Shown here: positions 28,437 to 36,576 of the stretch, one piece after another
How positions within the stretch are numbered: position 1 is the stretch's first letter
How the letters are laid out: each line of letters opens with the position of its first letter
Origin: an uncultured Flavobacteriaceae bacterium
GTDB lineage: Bacteria > Bacteroidota > Bacteroidia > Flavobacteriales > Flavobacteriaceae
Assembly (NCBI GenBank): GCA_947502975.1
Contig: CANNBV010000001.1
Span: 310,001 to 374,000, forward strand
Direction of reading: 5' to 3'
DNA: 64,000 nt
Made by a program: the position numbers and the translations under genes
The notes under the pieces: model-generated
Databases searched by the model: none
What the model was told of the DNA's origin: nothing
Seen by the model: only the letters and a program-made list of their open reading frames with translations

Positions 28437-29822
28437 ATGAAGGACAAGCACATACAGCATTTATACAGACGTATAGGTTTTGGAATTTTACCCACCGATT
28501 TAGAGTATTTGTCAGGTAAAAGTAGAAAAGAAATAGTAGAAGATGTATTCGAAGCTTCCAATACCATTAGTACTCTCGAGGTGGATACTTCAGAAATAAA
28601 GGATATTTTCTCTGGTATGATGAGTGAAAAACTCGACCCTCAAACTCGCATGAAAATTCAAAAAATAAGTAGGCAGAAACAAATAGAGCTTAATGCTGCT
28701 TGGATTGAGCGATTATCCTCTTCAAAAGAAATTCTTCGAGAAAAAATGACATTGTTTTGGGCAAATCATTTTGTGTGTGAAGATAATTTTGTCAATTATA
28801 TTCAGCAATTTAACAATACACTTCGAAAGTATGCACTTGGCGATTTTAAGACATTCGTGAATGCAATTTCTAAAGAGGCTGCAATGACGAAGTATTTAAA
28901 TACCAAGCAGAATAGAAAGAAAACCCCTAACGAAAATTTTGCACGGGAGTTAATGGAGTTATTTACTCTTGGTGAAGGACATTATACGGAATCAGATATT
29001 AAAGAAAGTGCAAAGGCATTTACAGGATATTCGCATAACGTCAGAGGCGAATTTGTGTTTAGAAAATGGGCGCATGATTATGGTGATAAAACTTTCTTTG
29101 GAAAGACGGGTAACTTTAATGGAGAAGACATCATCGATATTATTTTAGAAGAGCAACAATGTGCTATATATATCTGTAGTAAATTGTATAGATATTTTGT
29201 GAACGATAGTATTAACGAAAAGCATATTAATGAATTAGCTGAGGTGTTTTATAAAGACTATAATATCGAAAACGTAATGCGCCATATGTTATTGGCAGAT
29301 TGGTTTTATGATGATGAAAATATCGGGAATAAAATAAAATCTCCAATAGAATTTCTGGTTGGTATAAAAACGATGGTGCCTACAGATTTTAAAAAGAAAA
29401 AACAACTAATACATATCCAACGTCTTTTAGGGCAAACCTTATTAGACCCTCCAAATGTTGCTGGTTGGAAAGGGGGACGCAATTGGATAGATAGTAACAC
29501 TATTGTATTGCGTTTAAAATTACCATCATTATTACTTAACGGGGCATATATTTCAAAAATAAAAGAAGGTCAAGAGGATAAGCAAATTACTATGAAAAAA
29601 GAAACCTTTAAGAAGAAATATGGAAAACATTTCAGTACAGAACCAAATTGGACGTATTTCTCTAAGCAATTCAAAAATATAGATGTAGCTGCTATGGAGC
29701 AGTATATTTTAGCTTGCCCAATCAGTAAAGATGCAAAAACATATATCAATAGTTTGGAGAAAGTATCAAAGCAAGAATATTGTGTACAACTTATGTCGTT
29801 ACCAGAATATCAAATGTGTTAA
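28437..29822 (+). CDS. DUF1800 domain protein
   Basis: A 461-residue protein of the DUF1800 family. Recognisable parts are HLYRRIGFGILPTDLEYL at the N-terminus, LFWANHFVCEDNF, the block NENFARELMELFTLGEGHYT (family hallmark) and DPPNVAGWKGGRNWIDSNT. DUF1800 genes almost always stand before a DUF1501 gene, as here (106-base gap). No signal peptide is visible. The pair is widespread in Bacteroidota and Planctomycetes without an established biochemical role. Confidence 0.92.
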   Translation: MKDKHIQHLYRRIGFGILPTDLEYLSGKSRKEIVEDVFEASNTISTLEVDTSEIKDIFSGMMSEKLDPQTRMKIQKISRQKQIELNAAWIERLSSSKEILREKMTLFWANHFVCEDNFVNYIQQFNNTLRKYALGDFKTFVNAISKEAAMTKYLNTKQNRKKTPNENFARELMELFTLGEGHYTESDIKESAKAFTGYSHNVRGEFVFRKWAHDYGDKTFFGKTGNFNGEDIIDIILEEQQCAIYICSKLYRYFVNDSINEKHINELAEVFYKDYNIENVMRHMLLADWFYDDENIGNKIKSPIEFLVGIKTMVPTDFKKKKQLIHIQRLLGQTLLDPPNVAGWKGGRNWIDSNTIVLRLKLPSLLLNGAYISKIKEGQEDKQITMKKETFKKKYGKHFSTEPNWTYFSKQFKNIDVAAMEQYILACPISKDAKTYINSLEKVSKQEYCVQLMSLPEYQMC

Positions 29823-29870
29823 TAAAAGGGAATTCACCGATGCGTAGCTTCGGGGTATCCGTTGAAATTG

Positions 29871-29894
29871 TCATTCTCGCGAATGCGGGAATCT
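29871..29894. repeat. REP-like palindrome
   Basis: A hairpin ATTCTCGC-GAAT-GCGGGAAT with one mismatch, preceded by TC and followed by CT. It lies in the spacer between the DUF1800 and DUF1501 genes. Close relatives occur at 34918-34940 and 41241-41266. Confidence 0.75.
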
Positions 29895-29928
29895 AAATAC
29901 AGAATTTTTTCTTAAAAAATTATTATTT

Positions 29929-31119
29929 ATGGACAGAAGAAAATTTTTAAAACAATCATCATTAGCAAGTAGCTTGTTTTTTGTACCTAGTTTTGTGAAA
30001 GCTTTTGAGGACGTAGCACGTAATACATTAGGTTATAAACGTTTGGTGATCATTCAACTTTCAGGAGGAAATGACGGATTAAATACCATTGTACCATTTA
30101 GAAATGATATATATTACAAAGAACGTCCAACGCTAAATATTGCAAAAAAAGATGTTATAAAATTAAACGACGAATTTGGTTTAAACCCAAGTTTAACGCC
30201 ACTAAAACGATTATACGATCAAGGCTATTTATCCATTATAAACAATGTGGGCTATCCAAACCCAATAAGATCACATTTCAGATCTATGGATATTTGGCAA
30301 ACCGCATCAGATGCCGATACGTTTTCTCAAAGTGGTTGGATAGGGCGTTATTTAGATACCTATGGCAAACATCCTTATACGGCTATTGAAGTAGATGAAA
30401 GCTTATCACTTGCCATGAAAGGCGAAAATGTTAACGCCATTGCAACTAAAGACCCTAGAGCATTTCATAATTTATCAAAAGACCCATACTTTAAGAGTAT
30501 CCATAAACATCAAAACGATCCACATTTAAGCGAGCATAATTTAGGATATTTGTATAAATCTATGATTGCTGCACAATCCTCTGCAAAGTATATCTACGAA
30601 ACCAGTAGTACAGTTTCAACAGTGCAGGAATATCCACAAAACAAATTCGGAAAGCAGTTAAAAACCACAGCCCAATTTATCAATTCAGGACTAGATACTA
30701 AGGTGTTTTATACAGCGTTAAATGGTTTCGACACACACGCAAATCAATTAAACAAGCAAAATCGTCTTCTAAAACAATATGCTGATGGTGTAGAAGCTTT
30801 TGTAAAAGACCTAAAGGATAATGGCACATTTAAAGACACCTTAATTTTAACCTTCTCAGAATTTGGGCGTCGCGTAAAACAAAACGCTAGTGCAGGTACA
30901 GATCATGGAACGGCCAATAATGTGTTTGTTATTGGAGAACATCTCAAGAAGCAAGGCTTTTACAACAACGCACCAAACTTGAACAATCTTGATGATAATG
31001 GCGATTTAAAATTCGAAATAGATTTTAGAACCATCTACGCTACCGTATTAGATAAATGGCTTGAGGTAGACGACAAAAAAGTGCTCAACAAATCCTTCAG
31101 TCAGTTAGATTTTATTTAA
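29929..31119 (+). CDS. DUF1501 domain protein (Tat-type signal)
   Basis: A 396-residue protein of the DUF1501 family (alkaline-phosphatase-like fold, sulfatase clan). The N-terminus MDRRKFLKQSSLASSLFFVP is a twin-arginine-type signal, so the protein is probably exported folded. Motifs include VIIQLSGGNDGLNTIVP, PIRSHFRSMDIWQTAS, FDTHANQ and TFSEFGRRVKQNASAGTDHG (metal-site-like Asp/His). It is paired with the DUF1800 gene. A copy of the dispersed GCGTTA element starts nine bases after its stop codon. Confidence 0.92.
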   Translation: MDRRKFLKQSSLASSLFFVPSFVKAFEDVARNTLGYKRLVIIQLSGGNDGLNTIVPFRNDIYYKERPTLNIAKKDVIKLNDEFGLNPSLTPLKRLYDQGYLSIINNVGYPNPIRSHFRSMDIWQTASDADTFSQSGWIGRYLDTYGKHPYTAIEVDESLSLAMKGENVNAIATKDPRAFHNLSKDPYFKSIHKHQNDPHLSEHNLGYLYKSMIAAQSSAKYIYETSSTVSTVQEYPQNKFGKQLKTTAQFINSGLDTKVFYTALNGFDTHANQLNKQNRLLKQYADGVEAFVKDLKDNGTFKDTLILTFSEFGRRVKQNASAGTDHGTANNVFVIGEHLKKQGFYNNAPNLNNLDDNGDLKFEIDFRTIYATVLDKWLEVDDKKVLNKSFSQLDFI

Positions 31120-31127
31120 TATAATTT

Positions 31128-31237
31128 GGGCGTTACCCCGTTCGGTCGCTGAGGCTCTCGAAGCGGGGTCGGGCTTTCGGCAGTCGCTCTCTCCTGCGTC
31201 GAGGAGCTTCAACAAATGCCTCAATCCCTAACGCGGG
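31128..31237 (+). repeat. Dispersed GCGTTA-ended element, copy 2
   Basis: Begins GGGCGTTACCCC nine bases after the DUF1501 stop and ends AATCCCTAACGCGGG. The inner sequence (CTCTCTCCTGCGTCGAGGAG, then CTTCAACAAATGCC) is shared with copy 5 and partly with copy 4, defining a second subtype. It forms the left border of the accessory island. Confidence 0.85.
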
Positions 31238-31449
31238 TTGGTTTGCTAGTTAGGTTTTTGAATATGAATCATGTTTTATTTTGTGGAGGTTTGTTTAACT
31301 GTTTAGGCTATGAGTAGTTGCTAGGATTTTCAGAAGTAGCCTAGAAGATGCAATTAACTATGCACTTTGTTGGGTGTAGTTTTTTATGTTTTTTTTATAT
31401 ATTTATAGGTATTAAAATATTAGATTTGAAGAAAATATAATTTCTTATA
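31238..31449. other. Gene-free left flank of the accessory island
   Basis: With copy 2 this completes a 330-base gene-free stretch. It holds an inverted pair TAGGCTA (31304-31310) and TAGCCTA (31337-31343), a GTTTAAC at 31293-31299 and a GTTGGGT at 31369-31375 in the context ATGCACTTTGTTGGGTGTAG, then very AT-rich sequence up to the first island gene. The arrangement is faintly like an integron-type recombination site but its geometry is not regular. No promoter of the TTG-N20-TANNTTTG type was seen. Confidence 0.4.
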
Positions 31450-32244
31450 ATGTTACAAGGTTTAAAACCATGTTCTGGTAATCATTCAATAAAAAATGCT
31501 GAAGCTCAAATATTTGTACCTCAGTCATTTGTAGCTATTGAGGAAGACTTTAGGAAATTTCAAACGATTGATATCTTTAATAGTTTTCAAAAAAAAGGTT
31601 TAATTAAACCTACAACTATTAGTATTAACAATAAGGGTTTGGGTGTTGAGCAATCTCCAGTTTCAGGCTATATTTTTGAAAAATTTGAGTCAAATGGTAG
31701 TTTAAAAGATGTTTTTCGAGTAGAAAATATTAATAATAGCAATAGAAGTGTATTGTCATTATCTACACGGAAATATAGTAGATGGGGTAACTTCAAAGAA
31801 GAACAATTAAGATTAGTTTATCAAGCTTTAAGTGAATTAAAACCTTATATTAACGCAGTCAGCTTTACTTACCTAGATGAATTTGACTGGCATGGCGAAT
31901 CTAAGATACCTGTGTATGAAATTTTTAATTCTAAATCTGAATTGCTTAATATAAAATTTTTAGACTCACGAAATGGCACTTTAGTTTTAATATCTCAGGG
32001 TTTAACTGAAGAAGAAAATTTAATAACCGAAGAGAAAGTAGAATTAAGCTTTAATAATGATTTAAGAAAAGTACAAATTTCTCATCAGTTTTTAGTTAAA
32101 TTTAAATCTCCTTTTAGGATATTAAAAATTGACGAAGCACAAAATTTAGATAAGTATTTTGATATAGTACATAAAGAGCACAAAAGCTTTTTAAATCATT
32201 TGTTGACAGATGATTGTAAAGAATTAATTAAATTTAAATTATAG
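31450..32244 (+). CDS. Uncharacterised protein, resembles TIGR04255 family
   Basis: A 264-residue soluble protein with no signal or membrane segment. The N-terminus HSIKNAEAQIFVPQSFVAIE, the middle WGNFKEEQLRLVYQALSEL followed by INAVSFTYLDEFDW, and the late strand VQISHQFLVKF recall the sporadic TIGR04255 family (an acidic or hydrophobic start, an Arg/Trp-containing middle helix, a LxYxxxF strand). I hold this at about even odds. It is the first of three compact genes (gaps 6 and 16 bases) set between a repeat element and an empty spacer, the usual look of an accessory cassette. Codon use is very AT-rich. Function unknown. Confidence 0.75.
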   Translation: MLQGLKPCSGNHSIKNAEAQIFVPQSFVAIEEDFRKFQTIDIFNSFQKKGLIKPTTISINNKGLGVEQSPVSGYIFEKFESNGSLKDVFRVENINNSNRSVLSLSTRKYSRWGNFKEEQLRLVYQALSELKPYINAVSFTYLDEFDWHGESKIPVYEIFNSKSELLNIKFLDSRNGTLVLISQGLTEEENLITEEKVELSFNNDLRKVQISHQFLVKFKSPFRILKIDEAQNLDKYFDIVHKEHKSFLNHLLTDDCKELIKFKL

Positions 32245-32250
32245 AAAAAT

Positions 32251-32772
32251 ATGTTATTAACTAATTTGCTTTTAAGTGGTTTAGATTATAATGCGGTTGA
32301 AAGAGGTAGAATAATTAATTCTAATTTTTTAATGCCAAATTTGGTTGAAGAAGTAGTGAGCTATGAAGATAGTGATAGTTTTTTAGAAACTAATAACACT
32401 TATCTTTTTCATTTTGATAGCATTAGTAGCGTTTATCAAACTATTTCATCAAAGTTAAAAGAAGAATTTGAAAAGAGCAACATTAGTTCTGATGTCTACA
32501 AGACTTCATTCGACTTAATTAGTTTATTACCAGAGTCAATACTCTTTAAATTAGCAGAAGACAATGTTTATCCTACTAATTACGGAACGATTGTTCTAGA
32601 TTGGGAAGACAATGAATCTAACGATGAATTTTCATTAGAAATTGGTAAAGATTGTTTTGGTTATTTTTCTGAATTTGATGGTAAAGACACAATTAATGTT
32701 GAAGAGGTTGCTTTTAGTTCAAAAGAAGTTAGTGAACTGCATAAAAAGATTGAAGAATTTTATCAAAGATAA
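32251..32772 (+). CDS. Uncharacterised protein with YGTIxLDW motif
   Basis: A 173-residue acidic soluble protein, second in the three-gene cassette. A helical N-terminal part (SSVYQTISSKLKEEFEKSN) leads to the distinctive C-terminal block NYGTIVLDWEDNESNDEFSL followed by EIGKDCFGYFSEFDG. I recall similar 'YGTI..DW...(L/S)xEIGxxxxGYF' blocks in small proteins of accessory regions, sometimes beside TIGR04255 genes, but no function is known to me. It begins six bases after the first gene's stop. No catalytic signature is apparent. Confidence 0.72.
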   Translation: MLLTNLLLSGLDYNAVERGRIINSNFLMPNLVEEVVSYEDSDSFLETNNTYLFHFDSISSVYQTISSKLKEEFEKSNISSDVYKTSFDLISLLPESILFKLAEDNVYPTNYGTIVLDWEDNESNDEFSLEIGKDCFGYFSEFDGKDTINVEEVAFSSKEVSELHKKIEEFYQR

Positions 32773-32788
32773 AATCTTCAATAATGCT

Positions 32789-33367
32789 ATGGGCATAGAG
32801 GAAGAAATTGCTCCTAATGAAATCTTAGTAAGGTATGTTTTTTCAGATGACTTCAAAGGACAGAACATAATAGCAGAGAAAATTATAACAAAAAATTTAT
32901 TGGGACCTCTGAGAGGAGGAACTTCATTGCAAAGAGAAAAATATTGTGATGAAAGTAAATGTAACGAATTAGGAAATAAAATTCCTAATAAACACTTAGT
33001 TGGGTTTTTAATATTTATTAAAGATGACTTTGATAAAGTTAAGTCAGCTTTTATAGAATCTAATGATAATGCTGGAACAGGAATCGTTTTAGATGCTTTT
33101 ATCAAAGCGACGCCTTTAGATGAAAGCTTCAATATTTTAGATTTCAAAAAGGTTAAAATCACTATGGATACAAAAGGGAACCCTGCACACGCAGATATTG
33201 TTTATTTAAAGCCAAAACTAATTCCAGATGATGTTCCTTTTTATGAGAAACCTAACACAACAATTAGGTCTTTTTCAAAGAAAATGTTTTTCTCTTCAAA
33301 TTTAGTACTGAATAAAAGTAAAGACAAATCAGTTTTTATAGGTTCTAAATTTAAAGAGTATTATTAG
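32789..33367 (+). CDS. Uncharacterised protein with NPAHAxI motif
   Basis: A 192-residue soluble protein, third in the cassette. The open frame extends 49 codons further upstream inside the previous gene, but that stretch is just the previous gene read out of frame; ATG 32789 lies 16 bases after its stop. The core LVRYVFSDDFKG, RGGTSLQREKYC and GNPAHADIVY recalls a widespread small family of unknown function with 'Arg-x-x-Ser-x-x-x...' near the start and 'NPAHAxI' near the end. The Cys pair in KYCDESKCNE is notable. The basic C-terminus (TTIRSFSKKMFFSS) might bind nucleic acid; this is speculation. Confidence 0.72.
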   Translation: MGIEEEIAPNEILVRYVFSDDFKGQNIIAEKIITKNLLGPLRGGTSLQREKYCDESKCNELGNKIPNKHLVGFLIFIKDDFDKVKSAFIESNDNAGTGIVLDAFIKATPLDESFNILDFKKVKITMDTKGNPAHADIVYLKPKLIPDDVPFYEKPNTTIRSFSKKMFFSSNLVLNKSKDKSVFIGSKFKEYY

Positions 33368-33778
33368 GTAAATTTCGACTAATGTCGAATTTATTAATAT
33401 TCGACAACATTCAGATTAATTTTTGTAATTCGTTAGCTCTATGAATTGATCGGATTCTGATGTGAGGAATATACCCTATGTGTAGATATGTTTCAATTTT
33501 AATGAACTATATCATACGTTAATGAGTTTATTCATTTGTGATAAAATCAAAGTAAAACGACTGGAGATATATAGAGTTATTTAAACTATTGGACTTAGAA
33601 TCCGTATCAACAAATCAAGTTCACTTTAATTAAAAACAGGGCAAAAAAAAAACCTTGACTCTGTTTCGATTTGGAGCACAAGGTTTGATTAAATGATTAA
33701 TAGCGGTGCAAACATACGGCTTTCCCGTAAATTTCAAAAACTCTAACGTTAAATTATGGTTAAATATATTAACAAATG
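33368..33778. other. Gene-free right flank of the accessory island
   Basis: A 411-base gap. Just after the last island gene there is an inverted repeat GTCGAAT...ATTCGAC (33384-33405), possibly a weak terminator. Near 33648-33687 AAACCTTG and CAAGGTTT pair over a 20-odd base loop. The rest is AT-rich with no open frame, promoter or repeat I can defend. Confidence 0.45.
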
Positions 33779-34912
33779 TTAATTGTATTTCACCTTCCTT
33801 AAAATCCGCATAACTTCTTTATACATAAGGTAAACACCATTGCCTTGGCCTTTCAGATACGGCTTAGCATCTTGTAATTTATCTATGGCATCTTCAAAAT
33901 CGTTGAGGTAGCAAATTAAATAATTTGATGGCAGTTGGCTTAAATCTAATACTTCATGTTCCGCTAAAGTCAATCCCTTTTTTAATTTCTCTAAAAGTGC
34001 ATTGTTGGTGTTGTAAATATGATGTAGTGTTTTTTTATTGAATTGTGGCGGCTCAAATAGTAGCTTAGTTTCAATAGTGTAACTGGCATTATCCTGAAAA
34101 TTAATGACGGTTTCTTCCAACGGATAATATTTAAAACGCTTTTGATAACCAAGATTTACATACTCAGTAATTTCAAAGGTATTTTCTGTAATTTTTATAG
34201 AGACTTCATCCAAAGCTGAAAAAAACAAACGCACTTGCTCATTGACCAACTCAATATCTACTCTAGAAAAAAACACCTCTTTTTTTACGATTTTCTTTTG
34301 CCCAGCCCAGCATACCACAAAGTATTCCTTAAACACTTTGTATTGCGCGTTAAAGTCTTTTCTGGTATTCATGAAATGCATCACACCATCAAGTGTATGC
34401 TCAATATTGTTTTGCGCATTCTTTTCGATGGCTTCCACAATTTTGGAATTCACATCTTTAATATCACTTTCAAAAACTTTGGGCATGCTTATACTGCCGT
34501 CTCTAAAAAACACAGAACCACCATAGTATTTCCAGATGTTTTTTCTTAGTGCAGTAAGTTTACCGATAGGCCTAATAGTTACTAACCCGACTACCTTGTC
34601 ATCAGGTAAATGCGGAAAAGGAATATTCTCATATTGCACAATTGGCGGATTTGTCAAATAGGCATTAATCAAATTTTGAATTTTACTATCATCAAAAAAA
34701 TCAACACCCACAATGGTGTTATCGGCATCTTCAACACCAATTACGATATACGAATTGTTCTTAGGGTTACTATTAGAAAGTGCACAGATGTGCTTTAAAA
34801 ACTTAGCCTTACCTTCCTTTTGACCAATATCAATTTTGCGCTTTTTATCATAAAAACTATTCTCATCATTATGAGCTAAAAGGTGTTTTATAAGTAAGCG
34901 TTTGTTAATCAT
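33779..34912 (-). CDS. AlbA_2 (Schlafen-like) putative DNA-binding protein
   Basis: A 377-residue protein. The frame is open ten codons upstream, but those codons (reading IPAFAGI) come from a REP-like palindrome, so I start at ATG 34912. Residues about 20-130 form an AlbA_2 domain with KKRKIDIGQKEGKAKFLKHI, NNSYIVIGVEDADNTIVGVD and VVGLVTIRPIGK. The rest is a helical region without a recognised family. AlbA_2 proteins are called putative ATP-binding or transcriptional regulators and occur near toxin or stress genes; in this form no HTH is obvious. It lies downstream of the HD and SDR genes in the same orientation. Confidence 0.8.
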   Translation of the reverse strand: MINKRLLIKHLLAHNDENSFYDKKRKIDIGQKEGKAKFLKHICALSNSNPKNNSYIVIGVEDADNTIVGVDFFDDSKIQNLINAYLTNPPIVQYENIPFPHLPDDKVVGLVTIRPIGKLTALRKNIWKYYGGSVFFRDGSISMPKVFESDIKDVNSKIVEAIEKNAQNNIEHTLDGVMHFMNTRKDFNAQYKVFKEYFVVCWAGQKKIVKKEVFFSRVDIELVNEQVRLFFSALDEVSIKITENTFEITEYVNLGYQKRFKYYPLEETVINFQDNASYTIETKLLFEPPQFNKKTLHHIYNTNNALLEKLKKGLTLAEHEVLDLSQLPSNYLICYLNDFEDAIDKLQDAKPYLKGQGNGVYLMYKEVMRILRKVKYN

Positions 34913-34917
34913 ATCTG

Positions 34918-34940
34918 TAATTCCTGCGAAAGCTGGAATC
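34918..34940. repeat. REP-like palindrome
   Basis: Hairpin ATTCCTGC-GAAA-GCTGGAAT with one non-Watson-Crick pair, between the HD gene stop and the AlbA_2 gene start. Translated on the minus strand it gives the artefactual N-terminal extension IPAFAGI. Confidence 0.75.
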
Positions 34941-34943
34941 AAT

Positions 34944-35573
34944 TTAAAGTAATTCGATTTCTTTAATTAAATTTTTCCGAGCTTGTTTTTCATATTTATT
35001 TTGAAATATCTCAGTAAAGTATAATGTTTCTCGTTCTAGGAAATGTTGCAATACTTTTTTTCTTCCTTTACGATACATGAAGTTGGGATAAATAGCATAT
35101 TCCTTTCTTATGTTCTTAATGTACTTTTCATAAGTATTCCAATTGCTTCCTAAAATAGACAAATCAATATCTAAAAGAAAAGCATTATCGTTATTTTCAG
35201 CTAAATCGACTTCATGGGTTTTAGTTGAAATGATGAGTTTTTGAATGATTTTTAAGGTTTTTTCATCAATATTCAACTGTTTTAGTCTCATTTTTGCTAA
35301 AACAGCACTTTTTGCCTCATTGTCTTTTCGAGTTGGTTTATAAACAATATCATGATACCAAATAGAGAAAACAAAAGCTTCCCAATTTTTAATTTCATTT
35401 TGAATCGAATCAGCTTGTAAAAGCATATTTTCAATGTGTTTTAGATTGTGATAATGTCTGATTTTTAAACTGTACTGTTTTTCTATTTCAAGCCCAAGAC
35501 TATCAATTAATTCTAAATCAGTTGAAATAGTTAAGCATAACTTCTTCCATGCATTTTTCAGATATTCAGTCAT
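34944..35573 (-). CDS. HD-superfamily phosphohydrolase-like protein
   Basis: A 209-residue protein of the predicted metal-dependent HD phosphohydrolase group often mislabelled as an NMDA-receptor subunit. The ligands are RHYHNLKHIENML (His-x-x-His), SIWYHDIVYKPTRKDNEAKS (His-Asp with the downstream Glu) and NAFLLDIDLSILG (Asp). These should bind a metal pair and cleave a phosphoester, perhaps of a nucleotide. Its ATG overlaps the stop of the SDR gene (ATGA), so both are co-translated. Substrate unknown. Confidence 0.85.
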   Translation of the reverse strand: MTEYLKNAWKKLCLTISTDLELIDSLGLEIEKQYSLKIRHYHNLKHIENMLLQADSIQNEIKNWEAFVFSIWYHDIVYKPTRKDNEAKSAVLAKMRLKQLNIDEKTLKIIQKLIISTKTHEVDLAENNDNAFLLDIDLSILGSNWNTYEKYIKNIRKEYAIYPNFMYRKGRKKVLQHFLERETLYFTEIFQNKYEKQARKNLIKEIELL

Positions 35574-36322
35574 AGTTGCTTCTTAACCGTCACACTATTC
35601 GCCTGCGCCGTACAAAACATCAAAACATCAGCAATATTAACATGAGCAGGTCTAGACACTGCAAAATAAATCACTTCAGCGACATCTTTTGCTTGTAAGG
35701 CTTTAAAACCTGTGTATACAGAGTCAGCTTCTTTTCCTCCTTTAAAGCGTACTTTTGAAAACTCGGTTTCTACCAAACCGGGATTCACCGCACCTACTTT
35801 AATACCAAACGGATTTAAATCTACACGCATCCCTTCCGTTATTGCTAAAACCGCATGTTTACTGCCACAATACACATTGCCTTTAGGATAGACTTCCTTG
35901 CCAGCCGAAGAACCAATATTGATAATATGCCCAGATTTTCGCGCTGTCATTTGTGGAATAATAGCTTTGCTCACATATAATAAGCCTTTTACATTAATAT
36001 CCATCATAGCATCCCAATCGTCTAAATCACCTTCTTGAATAGGATCCAAACCATGAGCATTACCAGCATTATTTATTAAAATATCGATCTGCTTAAAATC
36101 TTTAGGTAAAGATAAAATGGCGTTTAATGTGTCTTGTTTATTGCGTAAATCAAAATTTAAAATGTGTACATCTGTTAACCTACTTAAGGCCTCTTGAATG
36201 GTTTTTAAACGATTCAATCGTCTGCCACAGAGCACAAGGTTAATGTTTTGTTTTGCAAACTCATAGGCAGTAGCTTCACCTATGCCACTAGTCGCACCTG
36301 TAATTAATGCTGTTTTCTTCAT
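35570..36322 (-). CDS. Short-chain dehydrogenase (YdfG-like)
   Basis: A 250-residue classical SDR with TGATSGIGEATA at the N-terminus, NNAGNAHGLDP, the catalytic IGSSAGKEVYPKGNVYCGSK (Ser, Tyr-x-x-x-Lys) and VNPGLVETEFSKVRF. It matches the YdfG group, NADP-dependent 3-hydroxy acid dehydrogenases that oxidise serine, allo-threonine or 3-hydroxypropionate. It is the first gene of a minus-strand group with the HD and AlbA_2 genes and is divergent from the Bat operon across 254 bases. Confidence 0.9.
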   Translation of the reverse strand: MKKTALITGATSGIGEATAYEFAKQNINLVLCGRRLNRLKTIQEALSRLTDVHILNFDLRNKQDTLNAILSLPKDFKQIDILINNAGNAHGLDPIQEGDLDDWDAMMDINVKGLLYVSKAIIPQMTARKSGHIINIGSSAGKEVYPKGNVYCGSKHAVLAITEGMRVDLNPFGIKVGAVNPGLVETEFSKVRFKGGKEADSVYTGFKALQAKDVAEVIYFAVSRPAHVNIADVLMFCTAQANSVTVKKQL

Positions 36323-36525
36323 TATTCTAATTTAATTGCCATTAAAAATACCTAAAAACGGATGTAATTCTCTTTTAAGAAGGAAAGATTTAATCAATAT
36401 TTATTCACCATATATTTTCTATTTAAGAGAATCTTATCATAATTAATGGTTAAAGTCAGGTTTTATCATGTTTCACCATTTTTTTTAACCAATTTTTAAC
36501 AGATTTCAAATAAAAATTTTAACAA

Positions 36526-36558
36526 TTTGCAATGCTCAAAATATGGGCTGCATATTTG
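36526..36558 (+). promoter_or_regulatory. Probable promoter of the Bat operon
   Basis: TTTG at 36526-36529, then 21 bases, then CATATTTG at 36551-36558, which matches the Bacteroidota TTTG-N19-21-TANNTTTG pattern with one mismatch. The predicted start lies about 12 bases before the MoxR ATG. The spacing fits; no experimental basis. Confidence 0.4.
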
Positions 36559-36576
36559 CTCTCTAAAACTTAAAAA

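Noticed and set aside
32642-32788. Upstream extension of the third island gene
   Set aside because: It is the second gene's sequence read in another frame; composition is not protein-like and ATG 32789 follows the second stop at a normal distance.
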